Below are positions 27,355 to 36,309 of a DNA stretch of 64,000 nt, piece after piece. Position 1 is the stretch's first letter. Each line of letters opens with the position of its first letter. Below the pieces are notes generated by a model. That model worked only from the letters and a program-made list of their open reading frames with translations. It ran no database searches and was not told the DNA's origin. The translations under genes were made by a program, and so were the position numbers. Origin of the DNA: Aneurinibacillus soli (lineage in GTDB: Bacteria > Bacillota > Bacilli > Aneurinibacillales > Aneurinibacillaceae); contig NZ_AP017312.1 of assembly GCF_002355375.1 (NCBI RefSeq), forward strand, positions 1,877,001 to 1,941,000. Direction: 5' to 3'.

Positions 27355-27723
27355 ATGAATTCGATTCCTGAGATGGACGATAATTTATTGAGTCATGCCA
27401 TTTATGAGAAATTGTCTGTTGTTAAGCGATTAAGCTGTGAGGACGATGAAGAAAAGGTAGAAATTATTTCGGATCAAGGCATAAAAGAAGTAAGAGACAT
27501 TGCGTATGGGCACCGTACCCGGGCGAAGTGTCTGACAATCGAAGACGAGAGTGGCAAATCGGTTCAGCACTGGTTTCCGCAAGTTGAAGTGAACGGCTGT
27601 TTTATTTTCATTAAAGATAAAGAATCTGCGGGCGGAGTTGTCGAATGTACAAGTCGCTATCTGGCATTGAAATACGCACGCCGCTATCTAGCTAAGAAGC
27701 ATAGGCACGCAGGGGCCAAATAA
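27355..27723 (+). CDS. Hypothetical protein, 122 residues
   Basis: A soluble mixed alpha/beta protein with an acidic N-terminal half (CEDDEEKVEIISDQG) and a basic helical end (RYLALKYARRYLAKKHRHAG). I do not recognise a family. GGAG is 10 bases upstream of the ATG. It is followed by a second small gene about 60 bp later and may share its transcript. Confidence 0.65.
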   Translation: MNSIPEMDDNLLSHAIYEKLSVVKRLSCEDDEEKVEIISDQGIKEVRDIAYGHRTRAKCLTIEDESGKSVQHWFPQVEVNGCFIFIKDKESAGGVVECTSRYLALKYARRYLAKKHRHAGAK

Positions 27724-27787
27724 CTTCATGAATGCATGGGCATACTACTACCGGACACACACCATGAATCTAGTGGAGGGACACACG

Positions 27788-27961
27788 ATGTCAAAACGCG
27801 TAAAAACAAACATCAATCTAGACCATAAGCGCCAGCAGTTCACAACAGCTACACCAGGCAAGAACGACAGTGAGTTTGCAAGCGTGACGGATACACAGGC
27901 GGTGCGGATGGATAAACTACAGCCAGGCGGCGAATCAAAAAGTAAATACCCGCGCAACTAG
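27788..27961 (+). CDS. Small hydrophilic hypothetical protein (57 residues)
   Basis: Low-complexity hydrophilic protein MSKRVKTNINLDHKRQQF..., rich in Lys, Thr and Asp, likely disordered. The ATG at 27788 has GGAGGG seven bases upstream, which is better than the longer frame from 27728. A terminator follows. Function unknown. Confidence 0.6.
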   Translation: MSKRVKTNINLDHKRQQFTTATPGKNDSEFASVTDTQAVRMDKLQPGGESKSKYPRN

Positions 27962-27972
27962 AAGTGTCCAGC

Positions 27973-28008
27973 AGGCGCCCCGGATCCAGAAGTCCGGAGC
28001 GCCTGTTT
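27973..28008 (+). terminator. Terminator-like hairpin upstream of glmS paralogue
   Basis: GC-rich stem AGGCGC-CCCGGA/TCCGG-AGCGCCT followed by a short T-containing tail. Confidence 0.6.
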
Positions 28009-28117
28009 GTGTGCATAAAATGATAAAGTGTAATGTTATATAACATACATATGGAGGTTGTCCATACATTTCGCTATAATAAAGGAAGGATATAGTCAAA
28101 GGAGAGAGGTGAGACGG

Positions 28118-29959
28118 ATGAGTGGTATCGTGGGGTTTATTGGAAAGCGAAATGCGCTGCCGATTCTGCTCGATTGTCTAGATACACTCGATTACCGGGG
28201 GTATGATTCAGCCGGAATTGCTATTTCTGATGAAAGCACTATACATATACGCAAGACCGTGGGCCGCATTGATGACTTGCGTGCGGTTGTGAATCGGGAT
28301 CTGGTCACAACGGGTATCTTAGGCATTGGCCATACACGCTGGGCGACGCACGGGATTCCATCTGAGGCGAATTCACATCCGCTGACTGGATGTGATGACC
28401 GTTTTATTGTCGTACATAATGGGATTATTGAGAATTATCCGCAGCTGAAGCGCAATTTGCTGAAGCAGGGCCATACATTTGCGACGGAAACGGATACTGA
28501 AGTGATTCCGCACTTGCTCGAAGAATATGACACGGGTGATTTTGAGAAAACCGTGCAGGCAGTATTGCCAATGCTTGTGGGCTCATTCGCTCTGGCCATC
28601 ATGTCAAAGGAGCAGCCTGACATGATTATAGCTGTGTCGCAAAACAATCCGCTCGTACTTGGCCGGGACAAAACCGACCTGTACTTTGCGTCTGATATTC
28701 CGGCGATGTTGCCGTTTACCCGCCAGTTTTATCCGATTCAAAATGGGGAGTACGCGGTGCTGACGCAAGGACACGTGACCATTAAAAAGTTTGCGGATGG
28801 CACGGAAATATGTCCGATCTGGCGGTTGGCGGATGAGACCCTTGGCGATGTATTGCTGAATGAGTATGAACATTACATGCGCAAAGAAATTTTTGATCAG
28901 CCGAAGGCGCTGCGGGACACGCTTGCAGGTCGCCTGACAGAAGACGGTGTCGAGCTTGCTGAGCTTGCCGCTGCATGGGATGCGGGGCTGTTTGCCCGCG
29001 TTCGCAAGATCGATATTGTCGCAAGCGGCACGTCCTATCATGCGGGGTTGATCGGGAAAAAGGCACTTGAACAGCTTCTTCATTTCCCAGTGGCAGCTAC
29101 GTACTCTTCTGAATTCGTGCATGAACATGCCAACCTGGACGAGACGAATCTTGTCATTCTGCTGAGTCAGTCAGGTGAGACGGCTGATACGCTATCCGCT
29201 TTGCGAGAAGCACAGAAATACGGCTGTCCGACGATTGCCATTACAAACACGGCAGGCAGTACGATTTCGCGGAAAGCGGACTGTACCTTGCTGACGAAAG
29301 CAGGTCCGGAGCTTGCGGTTGCATCGACAAAAGCGTATACGGCACAAATTGCAACCATGTTGCTGCTTGCGGTCTGGACCGCGCAGCGTATGAGCAGTCT
29401 GCAACCGACACAGGTGGCCGACCTGTTGGCCGCACTCCGTCAGTTGCCGACCGATGTGGAATCTACGCTCATTATGATTGACGATGCGATTGACCAGCTC
29501 GCGCAGGTGACATATGACCAGGAAAGTCTGTTCCTGATCGGGCGCGGGCTAGATTATGTGCTGGCACTGGAAGGTGCGCTTAAGCTACAGGAAATCGCGT
29601 ACATTCATGCGGATGCGTACGCAGCGGGTGAGATGAAGCACGGTACAATGGCACTCATTACACCAGGGATGCCAGTCATCGCGCTGGCGACTCAGACTGG
29701 GTCTGTATTTGATAAGACGATTAGCAATATTAGGGAAGTAAAAGCGCGGGATGCGTTCGTGGTCGGGATTACGACGGTGAGCGATGATGTGCTGGCGGAT
29801 GAGGTAGACGAGGTGATGTATATTCCGGAGACGCACCCGCTCTTGATGCCGGTGCTGGCGGCGATTCCGTTACAGTTGCTGGCGTATTATGCGGGAACGG
29901 TGCGCGGGAATGACGTGGATAGACCGAGGAATTTGGCGAAGAGCTTAACAGTGGAGTAG
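28118..29959 (+). CDS. glmS: Glutamine-fructose-6-phosphate aminotransferase (GlmS) paralogue with Ser in place of the nucleophilic Cys
   Basis: A full-length 613-residue GlmS. Normal enzymes start Met-Cys-Gly-Ile-Val and use Cys1 (after Met removal) to hydrolyse glutamine; here the codons read ATG AGT GGT ATC, so Ser takes that place. The rest of the class II amidotransferase domain is intact (GYDSAGI, GHTRWATHG, VVHNGIIENY, ETDTEVIPHL). The two SIS domains are intact too (ASGTSYHAGL, LLSQSGETADTL, GPELAVASTKAYTAQ, and the C-terminal DVDRPRNLAKSLTVE). GAGAGAGGTGA is upstream of 28118. No glmS ribozyme is evident in the leader. It may use free ammonia, or have a different acceptor. The call of the fold is certain; retained activity is not. 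Confidence 0.92.
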   Translation: MSGIVGFIGKRNALPILLDCLDTLDYRGYDSAGIAISDESTIHIRKTVGRIDDLRAVVNRDLVTTGILGIGHTRWATHGIPSEANSHPLTGCDDRFIVVHNGIIENYPQLKRNLLKQGHTFATETDTEVIPHLLEEYDTGDFEKTVQAVLPMLVGSFALAIMSKEQPDMIIAVSQNNPLVLGRDKTDLYFASDIPAMLPFTRQFYPIQNGEYAVLTQGHVTIKKFADGTEICPIWRLADETLGDVLLNEYEHYMRKEIFDQPKALRDTLAGRLTEDGVELAELAAAWDAGLFARVRKIDIVASGTSYHAGLIGKKALEQLLHFPVAATYSSEFVHEHANLDETNLVILLSQSGETADTLSALREAQKYGCPTIAITNTAGSTISRKADCTLLTKAGPELAVASTKAYTAQIATMLLLAVWTAQRMSSLQPTQVADLLAALRQLPTDVESTLIMIDDAIDQLAQVTYDQESLFLIGRGLDYVLALEGALKLQEIAYIHADAYAAGEMKHGTMALITPGMPVIALATQTGSVFDKTISNIREVKARDAFVVGITTVSDDVLADEVDEVMYIPETHPLLMPVLAAIPLQLLAYYAGTVRGNDVDRPRNLAKSLTVE

Positions 29960-29989
29960 GCGTTTGAGGGTTTTACAAAAGGTTGTTGC

Positions 29990-30030
29990 TTGACATTAAA
30001 GTCAGTAACCTAATATTAAAGTTGGTAACC
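29990..30030 (+). promoter_or_regulatory. Promoter-like element with tandem 16-nt repeats
   Basis: TTGACA at 29990 and TATTAA at 30014 (18-bp spacer) make a sigma-A-like promoter. It overlaps two direct repeats of ATTAAAGTYRGTAACC at 29995-30010 and 30015-30030, a 20-bp period, and a TGAC-ATTAAA-GTCA dyad. This suggests binding of a dimeric repressor on one DNA face. The 370 bp that follow up to the Vat gene hold no recognisable gene. Confidence 0.5.
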
Positions 30031-30273
30031 AAATTAAATTGCTCAGTAATTTATACAAGAGGGTAAACTCTATTCTGCTGACCTTATCTATCTACAAGCG
30101 GGGCTTGGTTAGGAAACTTATATCCCAAAGTTCATAAATTAACATCGTTTATGCTTCTACACACAAGACATGTGGAGTACTTAATATTGATGGTGCTAAA
30201 TCAATAGATGAGATGTGAAAGTATTGATCGAGTATATTTCAATAATTGTTTTTTTATAGTATGTTATTACTTT

Positions 30274-30306
30274 AGAAGCTCAGGCGATAATTACATCTGA
30301 GCTTCT
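30274..30306 (+). terminator. Hairpin upstream of the Vat-type gene
   Basis: Perfect 10-bp stem AGAAGCTCAG/CTGAGCTTCT with a weak T tail. It may end a short leader RNA or be an attenuator for the acetyltransferase gene. Confidence 0.5.
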
Positions 30307-30406
30307 TTACAGTTATATAAGTAGTGATATACGATAGAAGAGATCGAACTACAGTTTAGCTTATTTGAAGGGCAAGAATTAAATAACGTTTAGAGGAAGT
30401 GTAAGT

Positions 30407-31057
30407 ATGACTGTAGCTCCGGATAAAAATAAGCTTTATCCAAATGAAAATATTAGAACAGTTTGTTACATTAAAAATCTACCAAGCAGGCCAAACGTTG
30501 AGATTGGCGATTATACATATTACAGCGACAATACAAACTCACCAGAGAATTTCTATGACAATATTCAGCATCATTATGACTTTTTAGGTGATAGGCTGAT
30601 TATCGGTAAGTTCTGCGCCATAGCTGAAGGGGTTACTTTTATTATGAATGGTGCTAATCATCGGATGGATGGTTTTACAACATATCCCTTCAATATTTTT
30701 GCCGGAGGTTGGGAAAAGGTCACTCCAACGATAGAGCAGTTGCCGTTCAAAGGCGATACTTTGATTGGCAATGATGTATGGCTGGGACAACATGTCACGA
30801 TTATGCCAGGGGTAAAAATAGGTGACGGTGCAATTGTTGCTGCGAACTCAACTGTTGTAAAAAGCGTTGAACCGTATACAATTGTTGGCGGCAATCCTGC
30901 AAATGCTATTAAGAAGCGTTTCAGTGATGAGATGATTAAATTATTGCTGGAGCTTCAATGGTGGAACTGGGATGAGAAAAAGATATTTGAAAATCTTGAG
31001 CAATTAGTATCGATTAATGATATTGCTACACTAAAGAAGCTATTGAATGAGGAGTAA
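30407..31057 (+). CDS. vat: Vat-family streptogramin A O-acetyltransferase-like protein
   Basis: A 216-residue left-handed beta-helix (hexapeptide repeat) acetyltransferase. It has the xenobiotic acetyltransferase core: IGKFCAIAEGVTFIMNGANHRMDG with catalytic His85, then FKGDTLIGNDVWLGQHVTIM and AIVAANSTVVKSVEPYTIVGG. The NGANHRMDG and LPFKGDT motifs and the N-terminal NKLYPNE match Vat enzymes, which acetylate virginiamycin M-type antibiotics with acetyl-CoA, more closely than CatB. No mobile element flanks it, so it is probably an intrinsic copy. Resistance activity is inferred. Base composition is AT-rich relative to the glmS gene upstream. Confidence 0.87.
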   Translation: MTVAPDKNKLYPNENIRTVCYIKNLPSRPNVEIGDYTYYSDNTNSPENFYDNIQHHYDFLGDRLIIGKFCAIAEGVTFIMNGANHRMDGFTTYPFNIFAGGWEKVTPTIEQLPFKGDTLIGNDVWLGQHVTIMPGVKIGDGAIVAANSTVVKSVEPYTIVGGNPANAIKKRFSDEMIKLLLELQWWNWDEKKIFENLEQLVSINDIATLKKLLNEE

Positions 31058-31286
31058 TATAATAAATAGCAGGTCAAACTCCTGCAAATGGGATTTTTTA
31101 TATCCCTTTCACGGTCTCCACACATGTGGAGTGCGTGGTAAGGCTATATTTAAAGAATGGAAAGTAAAGATTGAAGAAGAGCATTTGCTGAATCATAAGC
31201 AAGTCCTATGCCAGAGTCAAGGCATACCAGGTTTTACACAGGGCGTAACACCGATGTAGGAAAAGGAGCATATTTTTGTATGCAAT
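31058..31286. other. Intergenic, no gene seen
   Basis: About 230 bp downstream of the Vat gene. A 70-codon frame (31047-31259) crosses it but has no ribosome site and no family resemblance, so nothing is called. Confidence 0.5.
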
Positions 31287-31333
31287 AAAAAAGAGACAAT
31301 CGGAGGCACTTGTGCCTTCGGTTGTCTCTTTTT
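31287..31333. terminator. Bidirectional terminator Vat / RDD protein
   Basis: Long near-perfect stem (AAAAAAGAGACAATCGGAGGCAC with its complement, G-T pairs allowed) with A and T runs. Confidence 0.85.
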
Positions 31334-31345
31334 CCATTACGTTTT

Positions 31346-31852
31346 TTAGCTATCTTTTTTAGATGGAGATCCAACGCCAAGAGTAGTATTGTCTTGTGAA
31401 TAATAAACATCATTATTTACTACTAGACATCCTGACATCATATCGTGAAGCCCTTGTTTTTTCTCAGTGAATGCAACCATAATATAACCAATACAAAAGA
31501 TACCAGATAGAATTTTCCCAAAGTATCTTCCGGTAGCCCTGCCGAATGAAATGCGATCTCCATTCAGAGTCGCTACTTTGATGCCAAGTGCTCTCTTTCC
31601 AAAAGTGGCCTGTTTTTTCGAACTTTCCATTAAGGTAAAGTATAACCAGGTCACAACAGTAGTGAAAATAAATACAACCAACTGAAATAGCAACATAATG
31701 CCAGTAGCTATGCCTTCACCATCAGGATCTGCTGAATAAGCAGTGAAGCCGAAAAGAAACGATGTAGGAATGACAATGATATTAATCGGAATCCCCACAA
31801 TAAGTCCATCAATAAAGGCAGCCAAGAACCGTTTCCAGAAGCCAGCGTACAT
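31346..31852 (-). CDS. RDD family membrane protein
   Basis: A 168-residue protein with about three to four membrane segments and the family Arg-Asp pair region as FWKRFLAAFIDGLIVGIP, plus KQATFGKRALGIKVATLNGDRISFGRATGRYFGK. RDD proteins have been linked to Na+/H+ exchange and to membrane transport in some bacteria; the role here is open. GGGGAGAG precedes the ATG. Confidence 0.9.
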   Translation of the reverse strand: MYAGFWKRFLAAFIDGLIVGIPINIIVIPTSFLFGFTAYSADPDGEGIATGIMLLFQLVVFIFTTVVTWLYFTLMESSKKQATFGKRALGIKVATLNGDRISFGRATGRYFGKILSGIFCIGYIMVAFTEKKQGLHDMMSGCLVVNNDVYYSQDNTTLGVGSPSKKDS

Positions 31853-32161
31853 AACTCACTCTCCCCTCATATAGTCTTTACATGACTCCCTTATACATAT
31901 GAAGATTTACCTGGAAGAATTCCACTTATACGGATAATATGGCAGCGGCAGTATCATGAGACTTTCTCCATTCAGAAGTTTTTTTATCCCCGTAAAGTAA
32001 AGAAAGTAGGCTTACGCTTCTTTCGCAATGTTTAAATAACTATATTTCAGCCCGATGATTGTTAAAATAGTAAGCATGATGTGCGTTTTTCTCAGCTCGT
32101 TCTAAGAAAACCATGATAAACTATTCGTTGTTGTATGATATCTAGAAAAGGAGAGAGTTTT
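31853..32161. promoter_or_regulatory. Intergenic between divergent RDD and glycosidase genes
   Basis: About 310 bp between divergent genes. It must contain both promoters, but I see no clear operator or RNA element. Confidence 0.4.
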
Positions 32162-33208
32162 TTGTATAAACCACCTGTAAAACAGCCGATTGAACAAGGA
32201 CCACAGACCACAAAGAAAAGAGTTACCCGAAAAAAACCAAAGAAAAAGTTCAGAAGAGGAGTGTTTTTCTTCGTTCTTGGATTATGTTATATATATATTT
32301 CTACGGCCCTGTTTGTTTTCAAGGGACCCTACCAAAATGTGAAAGATTACGCGCTTCAATCGCTCGGGACTACACAGCATCCAAAGCTTTGGCTCTCGCT
32401 TTTTTCACTAAATACCGTTTCTGCGGAGGAAATTGCGAAATATGCGGCTGGAACCGGGCAGCCTACCGTTAATAGCGACGGGAACGCAACTGGATTGGGG
32501 AATTTTGGCGGTATTAAGGACAGTTCCATCCAAGTTGAGGATTACAAAGATAATACGTATTCGGCAAAGATTATGCTTGTTCGTGATCCGATGCGCATCA
32601 AAGTTGGAGTCACAAACCAAATTGGCAAGGTTGGCCAAACAGTGAGTGAAATGGTGCGTGATAACAGTGCGGTAGCTGGTGTTAACGGAGGCTCGTTCCA
32701 GGATGTTGGCTGGCATGGAACCGGGGGAGATCCTCTCGGGACAACGATTCATGGCGGAAAATATTACGCGACCAGTGAAAACAGTAATGTTATTGGGATC
32801 ACCTCAAACGGTTCTTTGATTTCAGGAAAATATTCGGTGAAAGAACTGCAGGATATGGGAGTTAAGGAAGCTCTGTCATTTGGGCCGATTCTTGTGAAGG
32901 ACGGGCAAGGACTTGTTCGTGGCAATGGAGGCTGGGGAAATGCTCCCCGTACTGCAATTGGCCAGAAGGCCGACGGTACCATCATTTTTATTGTGACAGA
33001 CGGCCGCTTTATCCATGGAACCCAGAATCTGGGGGCAACCTTGCATGATATACAGGATCTCATGTTGAAATACGGAGCTGTCACCGCAGTTAACCTGGAC
33101 GGTGGTTCTTCTACTACAATGGTATATAACGGTAATTTGGTGAATGAACCAAGTGATGTGCTCGGAGAAAGAAAAATCGCCACTTCATTTATCGTTATGC
33201 CGGAATAG
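32162..33208 (+). CDS. Membrane-anchored phosphodiester glycosidase family (NAGPA domain) protein
   Basis: About 348 residues. A basic N-terminus (KKRVTRKKPKKKFRRG) is followed by one membrane helix; the outside part carries the phosphodiester glycosidase / NAGPA domain: GVTNQIGKVGQTVSEMV, AGVNGGSFQDVGWHGTGG, NAPRTAIGQKADGTIIFIVTDGR and the terminal AVNLDGGSSTTMVYNG. Such proteins act on teichoic-acid-like or exopolysaccharide phosphodiesters. The TTG at 32162 with AAAGGAGAG upstream is a better start than the ATG at 32135. It is followed 11 bp later by a second membrane-anchored protein, with the same transcript likely. Confidence 0.88.
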   Translation: MYKPPVKQPIEQGPQTTKKRVTRKKPKKKFRRGVFFFVLGLCYIYISTALFVFKGPYQNVKDYALQSLGTTQHPKLWLSLFSLNTVSAEEIAKYAAGTGQPTVNSDGNATGLGNFGGIKDSSIQVEDYKDNTYSAKIMLVRDPMRIKVGVTNQIGKVGQTVSEMVRDNSAVAGVNGGSFQDVGWHGTGGDPLGTTIHGGKYYATSENSNVIGITSNGSLISGKYSVKELQDMGVKEALSFGPILVKDGQGLVRGNGGWGNAPRTAIGQKADGTIIFIVTDGRFIHGTQNLGATLHDIQDLMLKYGAVTAVNLDGGSSTTMVYNGNLVNEPSDVLGERKIATSFIVMPE

Positions 33209-33219
33209 GAGGAGGAAAC

Positions 33220-34218
33220 GTGAAAAAAATTATCTGGTTTTTGTTAATTGTAACAGGAATTCAAGTCGGGACATTCTCTTATTATAATCATCTGCTAGGT
33301 GGAGGAGCCAATGGGCCGGATGCAGCGGCGGTTTCATACAAAATCGGCGGATCGAATGGAGACCCGGTTAAACTTTTTGATGGACAGACAGATCAGGTGG
33401 CCCTGTCGGACAGCAAGAATCTCGTTGCGTACGTTGATGAGCAGAATACACTTCATGTACAAGACATAACAAACAACAAAGAAGTGTATACACTCAGCAA
33501 TGAAGGCAAAATCGATTATATAACCTGGATTCAGGATAACGGATTGCTGCTTGGAATCAGTAAAGGAAAAGGCTCGAATAAAAAACTGATCGTAAAAACA
33601 GCGATGCTTTCAACAAATAACGTACGGACTATACGAACGATCGGTCCGGTATCGTCCACTTCGACGTTTAAAAAGATGACGTTTAGCCCGTTTACGAACG
33701 ATATTTATATACTGGTTGGCAACAAAAACATTTCCAAGCTTTATCATGTCGGTACAAGTGGAGATTTTAAGATGGAGAATGTCAGCAGTTACTATGTTGA
33801 TAATATCCTCATGGCATCCACCAAAAATGAGCTTTTCTTTGAAGATGTAAAACAGCGAATTCCGTACCTGCATAGCCGGGATGAAAAGGGGACCCATCGA
33901 ATCGAAAAGAATGCGGTGGCACTTCGAGCGATTAATGATACGTTGTATTACGGCAAGCTTGATGCTGCCGGCAATGTTACGTCCGTTTACACGTATGAAC
34001 AGGGGACTTCGAATAAAATTATTGATCTAAATCAGCCGGTTAAGCCGGACCGTCTGCTTGTCAAAGAAGATGGAACGCTCATACGGGTTGAGGATGCGAA
34101 ATATGTGGATCTGAAAACGAACAAGGAAACAACGATAGCTGGAGAAGGACAAGCAAGCGTAAAAAATAATGTGTTGTTCAAGTCGTCGCCATCAGGTACA
34201 ACACTTATCAACTTATAA
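33220..34218 (+). CDS. Membrane-anchored beta-rich protein of unknown function
   Basis: A 332-residue protein with one N-terminal membrane helix (IIWFLLIVTGIQVGTFSYY) and an external domain made of short strand repeats (VALSDSKNLVAYVDEQNTLHV, ITWIQDNGLLLGIS, TLYYGKLDAAGNVTSVYT), resembling a TolB/WD-type propeller. GTG start with AGGAGGAAAC directly before it. Tight coupling with the glycosidase upstream suggests a joint envelope role. Confidence 0.75.
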   Translation: MKKIIWFLLIVTGIQVGTFSYYNHLLGGGANGPDAAAVSYKIGGSNGDPVKLFDGQTDQVALSDSKNLVAYVDEQNTLHVQDITNNKEVYTLSNEGKIDYITWIQDNGLLLGISKGKGSNKKLIVKTAMLSTNNVRTIRTIGPVSSTSTFKKMTFSPFTNDIYILVGNKNISKLYHVGTSGDFKMENVSSYYVDNILMASTKNELFFEDVKQRIPYLHSRDEKGTHRIEKNAVALRAINDTLYYGKLDAAGNVTSVYTYEQGTSNKIIDLNQPVKPDRLLVKEDGTLIRVEDAKYVDLKTNKETTIAGEGQASVKNNVLFKSSPSGTTLINL

Positions 34219-34275
34219 AGAAAATTTGATCCAACAGTATCTTAAAAAATAATTTATCGCAGAGGTAATATAGAA

Positions 34276-35451
34276 ATGGTTAATAGATTTTCTGAAACGA
34301 TATTTTGGTTAAGAAGGCGTATATCAGATTTTGACCTTTCATTGATAGTATGCTTGCTTGGTATTTCATTTTTTTGTATTTCGGCGATTTATTCTACAAC
34401 CATTAATCGCGTAGGAAAGGAAACGATATATAAAACGCAATTGGTATGGGAGGTTATATCGTATCTTAGTATGCTTGCCTTTACGGTTTTTAATTATCGA
34501 AACTTAAAAGGCATCTTGTCCTGGGTTGGATATGCCATAAGTATTTTTTTGTTAATTATTGTATTTGCTTTTCCAGCAAAAAATGGGGCACACGCTTGGA
34601 TCACATTACCTGGATTTCAATTTCAACCATCAGAGATTGCAAAAATATTTCTTATCCTTACAATTTCTGACTTCATGGAGAGATCAAAAGAAAAAGATGA
34701 AAAGTTTACCTTTAAACATGCCGGTGTCATTTTTGGTATTTTTATTGGTCCATTCATTCTTGTGCTAATGGAACCGCACTTGGGTCAAGCACTTGTTATG
34801 CTTGGAATTGTAAGTGCGATGTTGGTCTTATTTTTGGAAAAAAAACAGCTTATCGTTTTTTCGTCAGTAGTGGGAAGTATTGTACTAGGTATATTTCTAG
34901 TTAAAGTCATATACCCTGATCAATTCATTCGGTTTGTGGATAGTGCTCCATTTATGAATCATCAAAAAATACGAATTATAACGTTTATTGATCCGCAAGT
35001 CGATCCTAAAGGGATAGGCTATCAAGTGACGCAGGGGATTATAGCGGTAGGTTCGGGGGGACTATTTGGCAAAGGGTTATTATCTGGAACGCAGACACAA
35101 GGTGCCTGGATACCTGAACAGTGGACTGATTTTATTTTCTCTGCTATTGCGGAAGAATTTGGTTTTGTCGGGTCTAGTATTGTACTCTTCCTGTTTTTCT
35201 CGATTTTGTACAGAATGACTCGCATAGCCCAAACAGCACCTGATTATTTTTCCTCTTATTATATTACAGGAATAATAGGGATGTTTTCGTTTCAAGTGAT
35301 TGAAAACGTAGGGATGAATCTTGCTATAATGCCTGTAACTGGGATTACACTCCCTTTTATTTCTTATGGAGGAACCTCTCTTCTGACAAATTTTATTCTT
35401 GTTGGAATTGTTCTTTCAGCAGGTATCCGGCGGAAAAGTCTTGTTTTCTAG
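34276..35451 (+). CDS. FtsW/RodA/SpoVE family SEDS protein
   Basis: A 391-residue membrane protein with about ten helices. SEDS family signatures are present: FQPSEIAKIFLIL (with the conserved Glu-containing region), GSGGLFGKGLLSGTQTQGAWIPEQWTDFIFSAIAEEFGFVGSS and the ending PFISYGGTSLLTNFILVGIVLS. SEDS proteins polymerise lipid II glycan chains with a partner class B penicillin-binding protein. No PBP is adjacent, so whether it serves division, elongation or sporulation is unclear. AGAGG precedes the ATG. AT content is higher than in the neighbouring genes. Confidence 0.92.
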   Translation: MVNRFSETIFWLRRRISDFDLSLIVCLLGISFFCISAIYSTTINRVGKETIYKTQLVWEVISYLSMLAFTVFNYRNLKGILSWVGYAISIFLLIIVFAFPAKNGAHAWITLPGFQFQPSEIAKIFLILTISDFMERSKEKDEKFTFKHAGVIFGIFIGPFILVLMEPHLGQALVMLGIVSAMLVLFLEKKQLIVFSSVVGSIVLGIFLVKVIYPDQFIRFVDSAPFMNHQKIRIITFIDPQVDPKGIGYQVTQGIIAVGSGGLFGKGLLSGTQTQGAWIPEQWTDFIFSAIAEEFGFVGSSIVLFLFFSILYRMTRIAQTAPDYFSSYYITGIIGMFSFQVIENVGMNLAIMPVTGITLPFISYGGTSLLTNFILVGIVLSAGIRRKSLVF

Positions 35452-35544
35452 TGTGCAACTTTATTTTACCGATACAATTGAGGTATAATATACCTTGATA
35501 AATGAATGCAGTGTAGATTCAAAGTTGAAAGAGAGTGGAATAGT

Positions 35545-36264
35545 ATGGGTCGTAAGTGGAACAATATTAAAGAAAAAAAAGCATCAAAAGATGCAAATAC
35601 GAGTCGGATATATGCGAAGTTCGGAAAAGAAATTTATGTAGCAGCTAAGCAAGGTGAACCTGATCCAGAATCCAATCGGGCTTTAAAAGTCGTACTCGAA
35701 CGTGCAAAAACGTATAGTGTACCGAAAGCGATCATTGACCGTGCGCTTGAAAAAGCAAAAGGTGGCTCTGAAGAAAGTTATGATGAACTTCGTTATGAAG
35801 GCTTCGGACCGAACGGATCCATGGTCATTGTAGATGCACTGACAAATAACGTGAACCGTACTGCATCCGATGTGCGTGCAGCATTTAGTAAAAACGGTGG
35901 TAACATGGGAGTCAGTGGATCTGTAGCTTATATGTTTGATGCAACGGCTGTTATCGGTATTGAAGGCAAGACAGCAGATGAAGCGCTTGAAATCTTAATG
36001 GAAGCAGACGTAGACGCACGGGACATTTTAGAAGAAGATGAAGCGGTTATCGTTTATGCTGAACCTGATCAGTTCCATGCTGTGCAAGAAGCATTCAAGA
36101 ATGCGGGTATAACTGAATTTACAGTTGCAGAACTAACAATGCTTGCACAAAATGACCTAACACTTCCAGAAGACGCACAAGCACAATTTGAAAGAATGAT
36201 TGATGCATTAGAAGATTTAGAGGATGTTCAACAGGTGTACCACAATGTAGATTTTGGTGAATAA
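35545..36264 (+). CDS. yeeI: YebC/PmpR family protein, YeeI/YeeN subtype
   Basis: A 239-residue protein of the TACO1/YebC family. The start [20 protein letters not shown] is the YeeN/YeeI form rather than the MAGHSKWANI form of YebC. Motifs [16 protein letters not shown] and [21 protein letters not shown] and [19 protein letters not shown] are conserved. Relatives help ribosomes at poly-Pro stretches or act as regulators. The ATG at 35545 has GTGGA upstream; the longer frame from 35506 is not needed. Confidence 0.93.
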   Translation: MGRKWNNIKEKKASKDANTSRIYAKFGKEIYVAAKQGEPDPESNRALKVVLERAKTYSVPKAIIDRALEKAKGGSEESYDELRYEGFGPNGSMVIVDALTNNVNRTASDVRAAFSKNGGNMGVSGSVAYMFDATAVIGIEGKTADEALEILMEADVDARDILEEDEAVIVYAEPDQFHAVQEAFKNAGITEFTVAELTMLAQNDLTLPEDAQAQFERMIDALEDLEDVQQVYHNVDFGE

Positions 36265-36271
36265 TACATGA

Positions 36272-36309
36272 AAAACCGACCTTTTATTATCCAATAAAAG
36301 GTCGGTTTT
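36272..36309 (+). terminator. Terminator of the yeeI gene
   Basis: Stem of 17 bp (ACCGACCTTTTATT with AATAAAAGGTCGGT) and T tail. Confidence 0.88.

Noticed and set aside
27728-27787. Longer start for the 57-residue protein
   Set aside because: No ribosome site for 27728, whereas GGAGGG is correctly placed for 27788.
28021-28117. Possible glmS ribozyme in the leader of the GlmS paralogue
   Set aside because: The leader is under 100 nt and lacks the conserved ribozyme core; only a small AT-rich inverted repeat is present.
31047-31259. 70-codon frame after the Vat gene
   Set aside because: It overlaps the end of the Vat gene, has no ribosome site and no recognisable motif.
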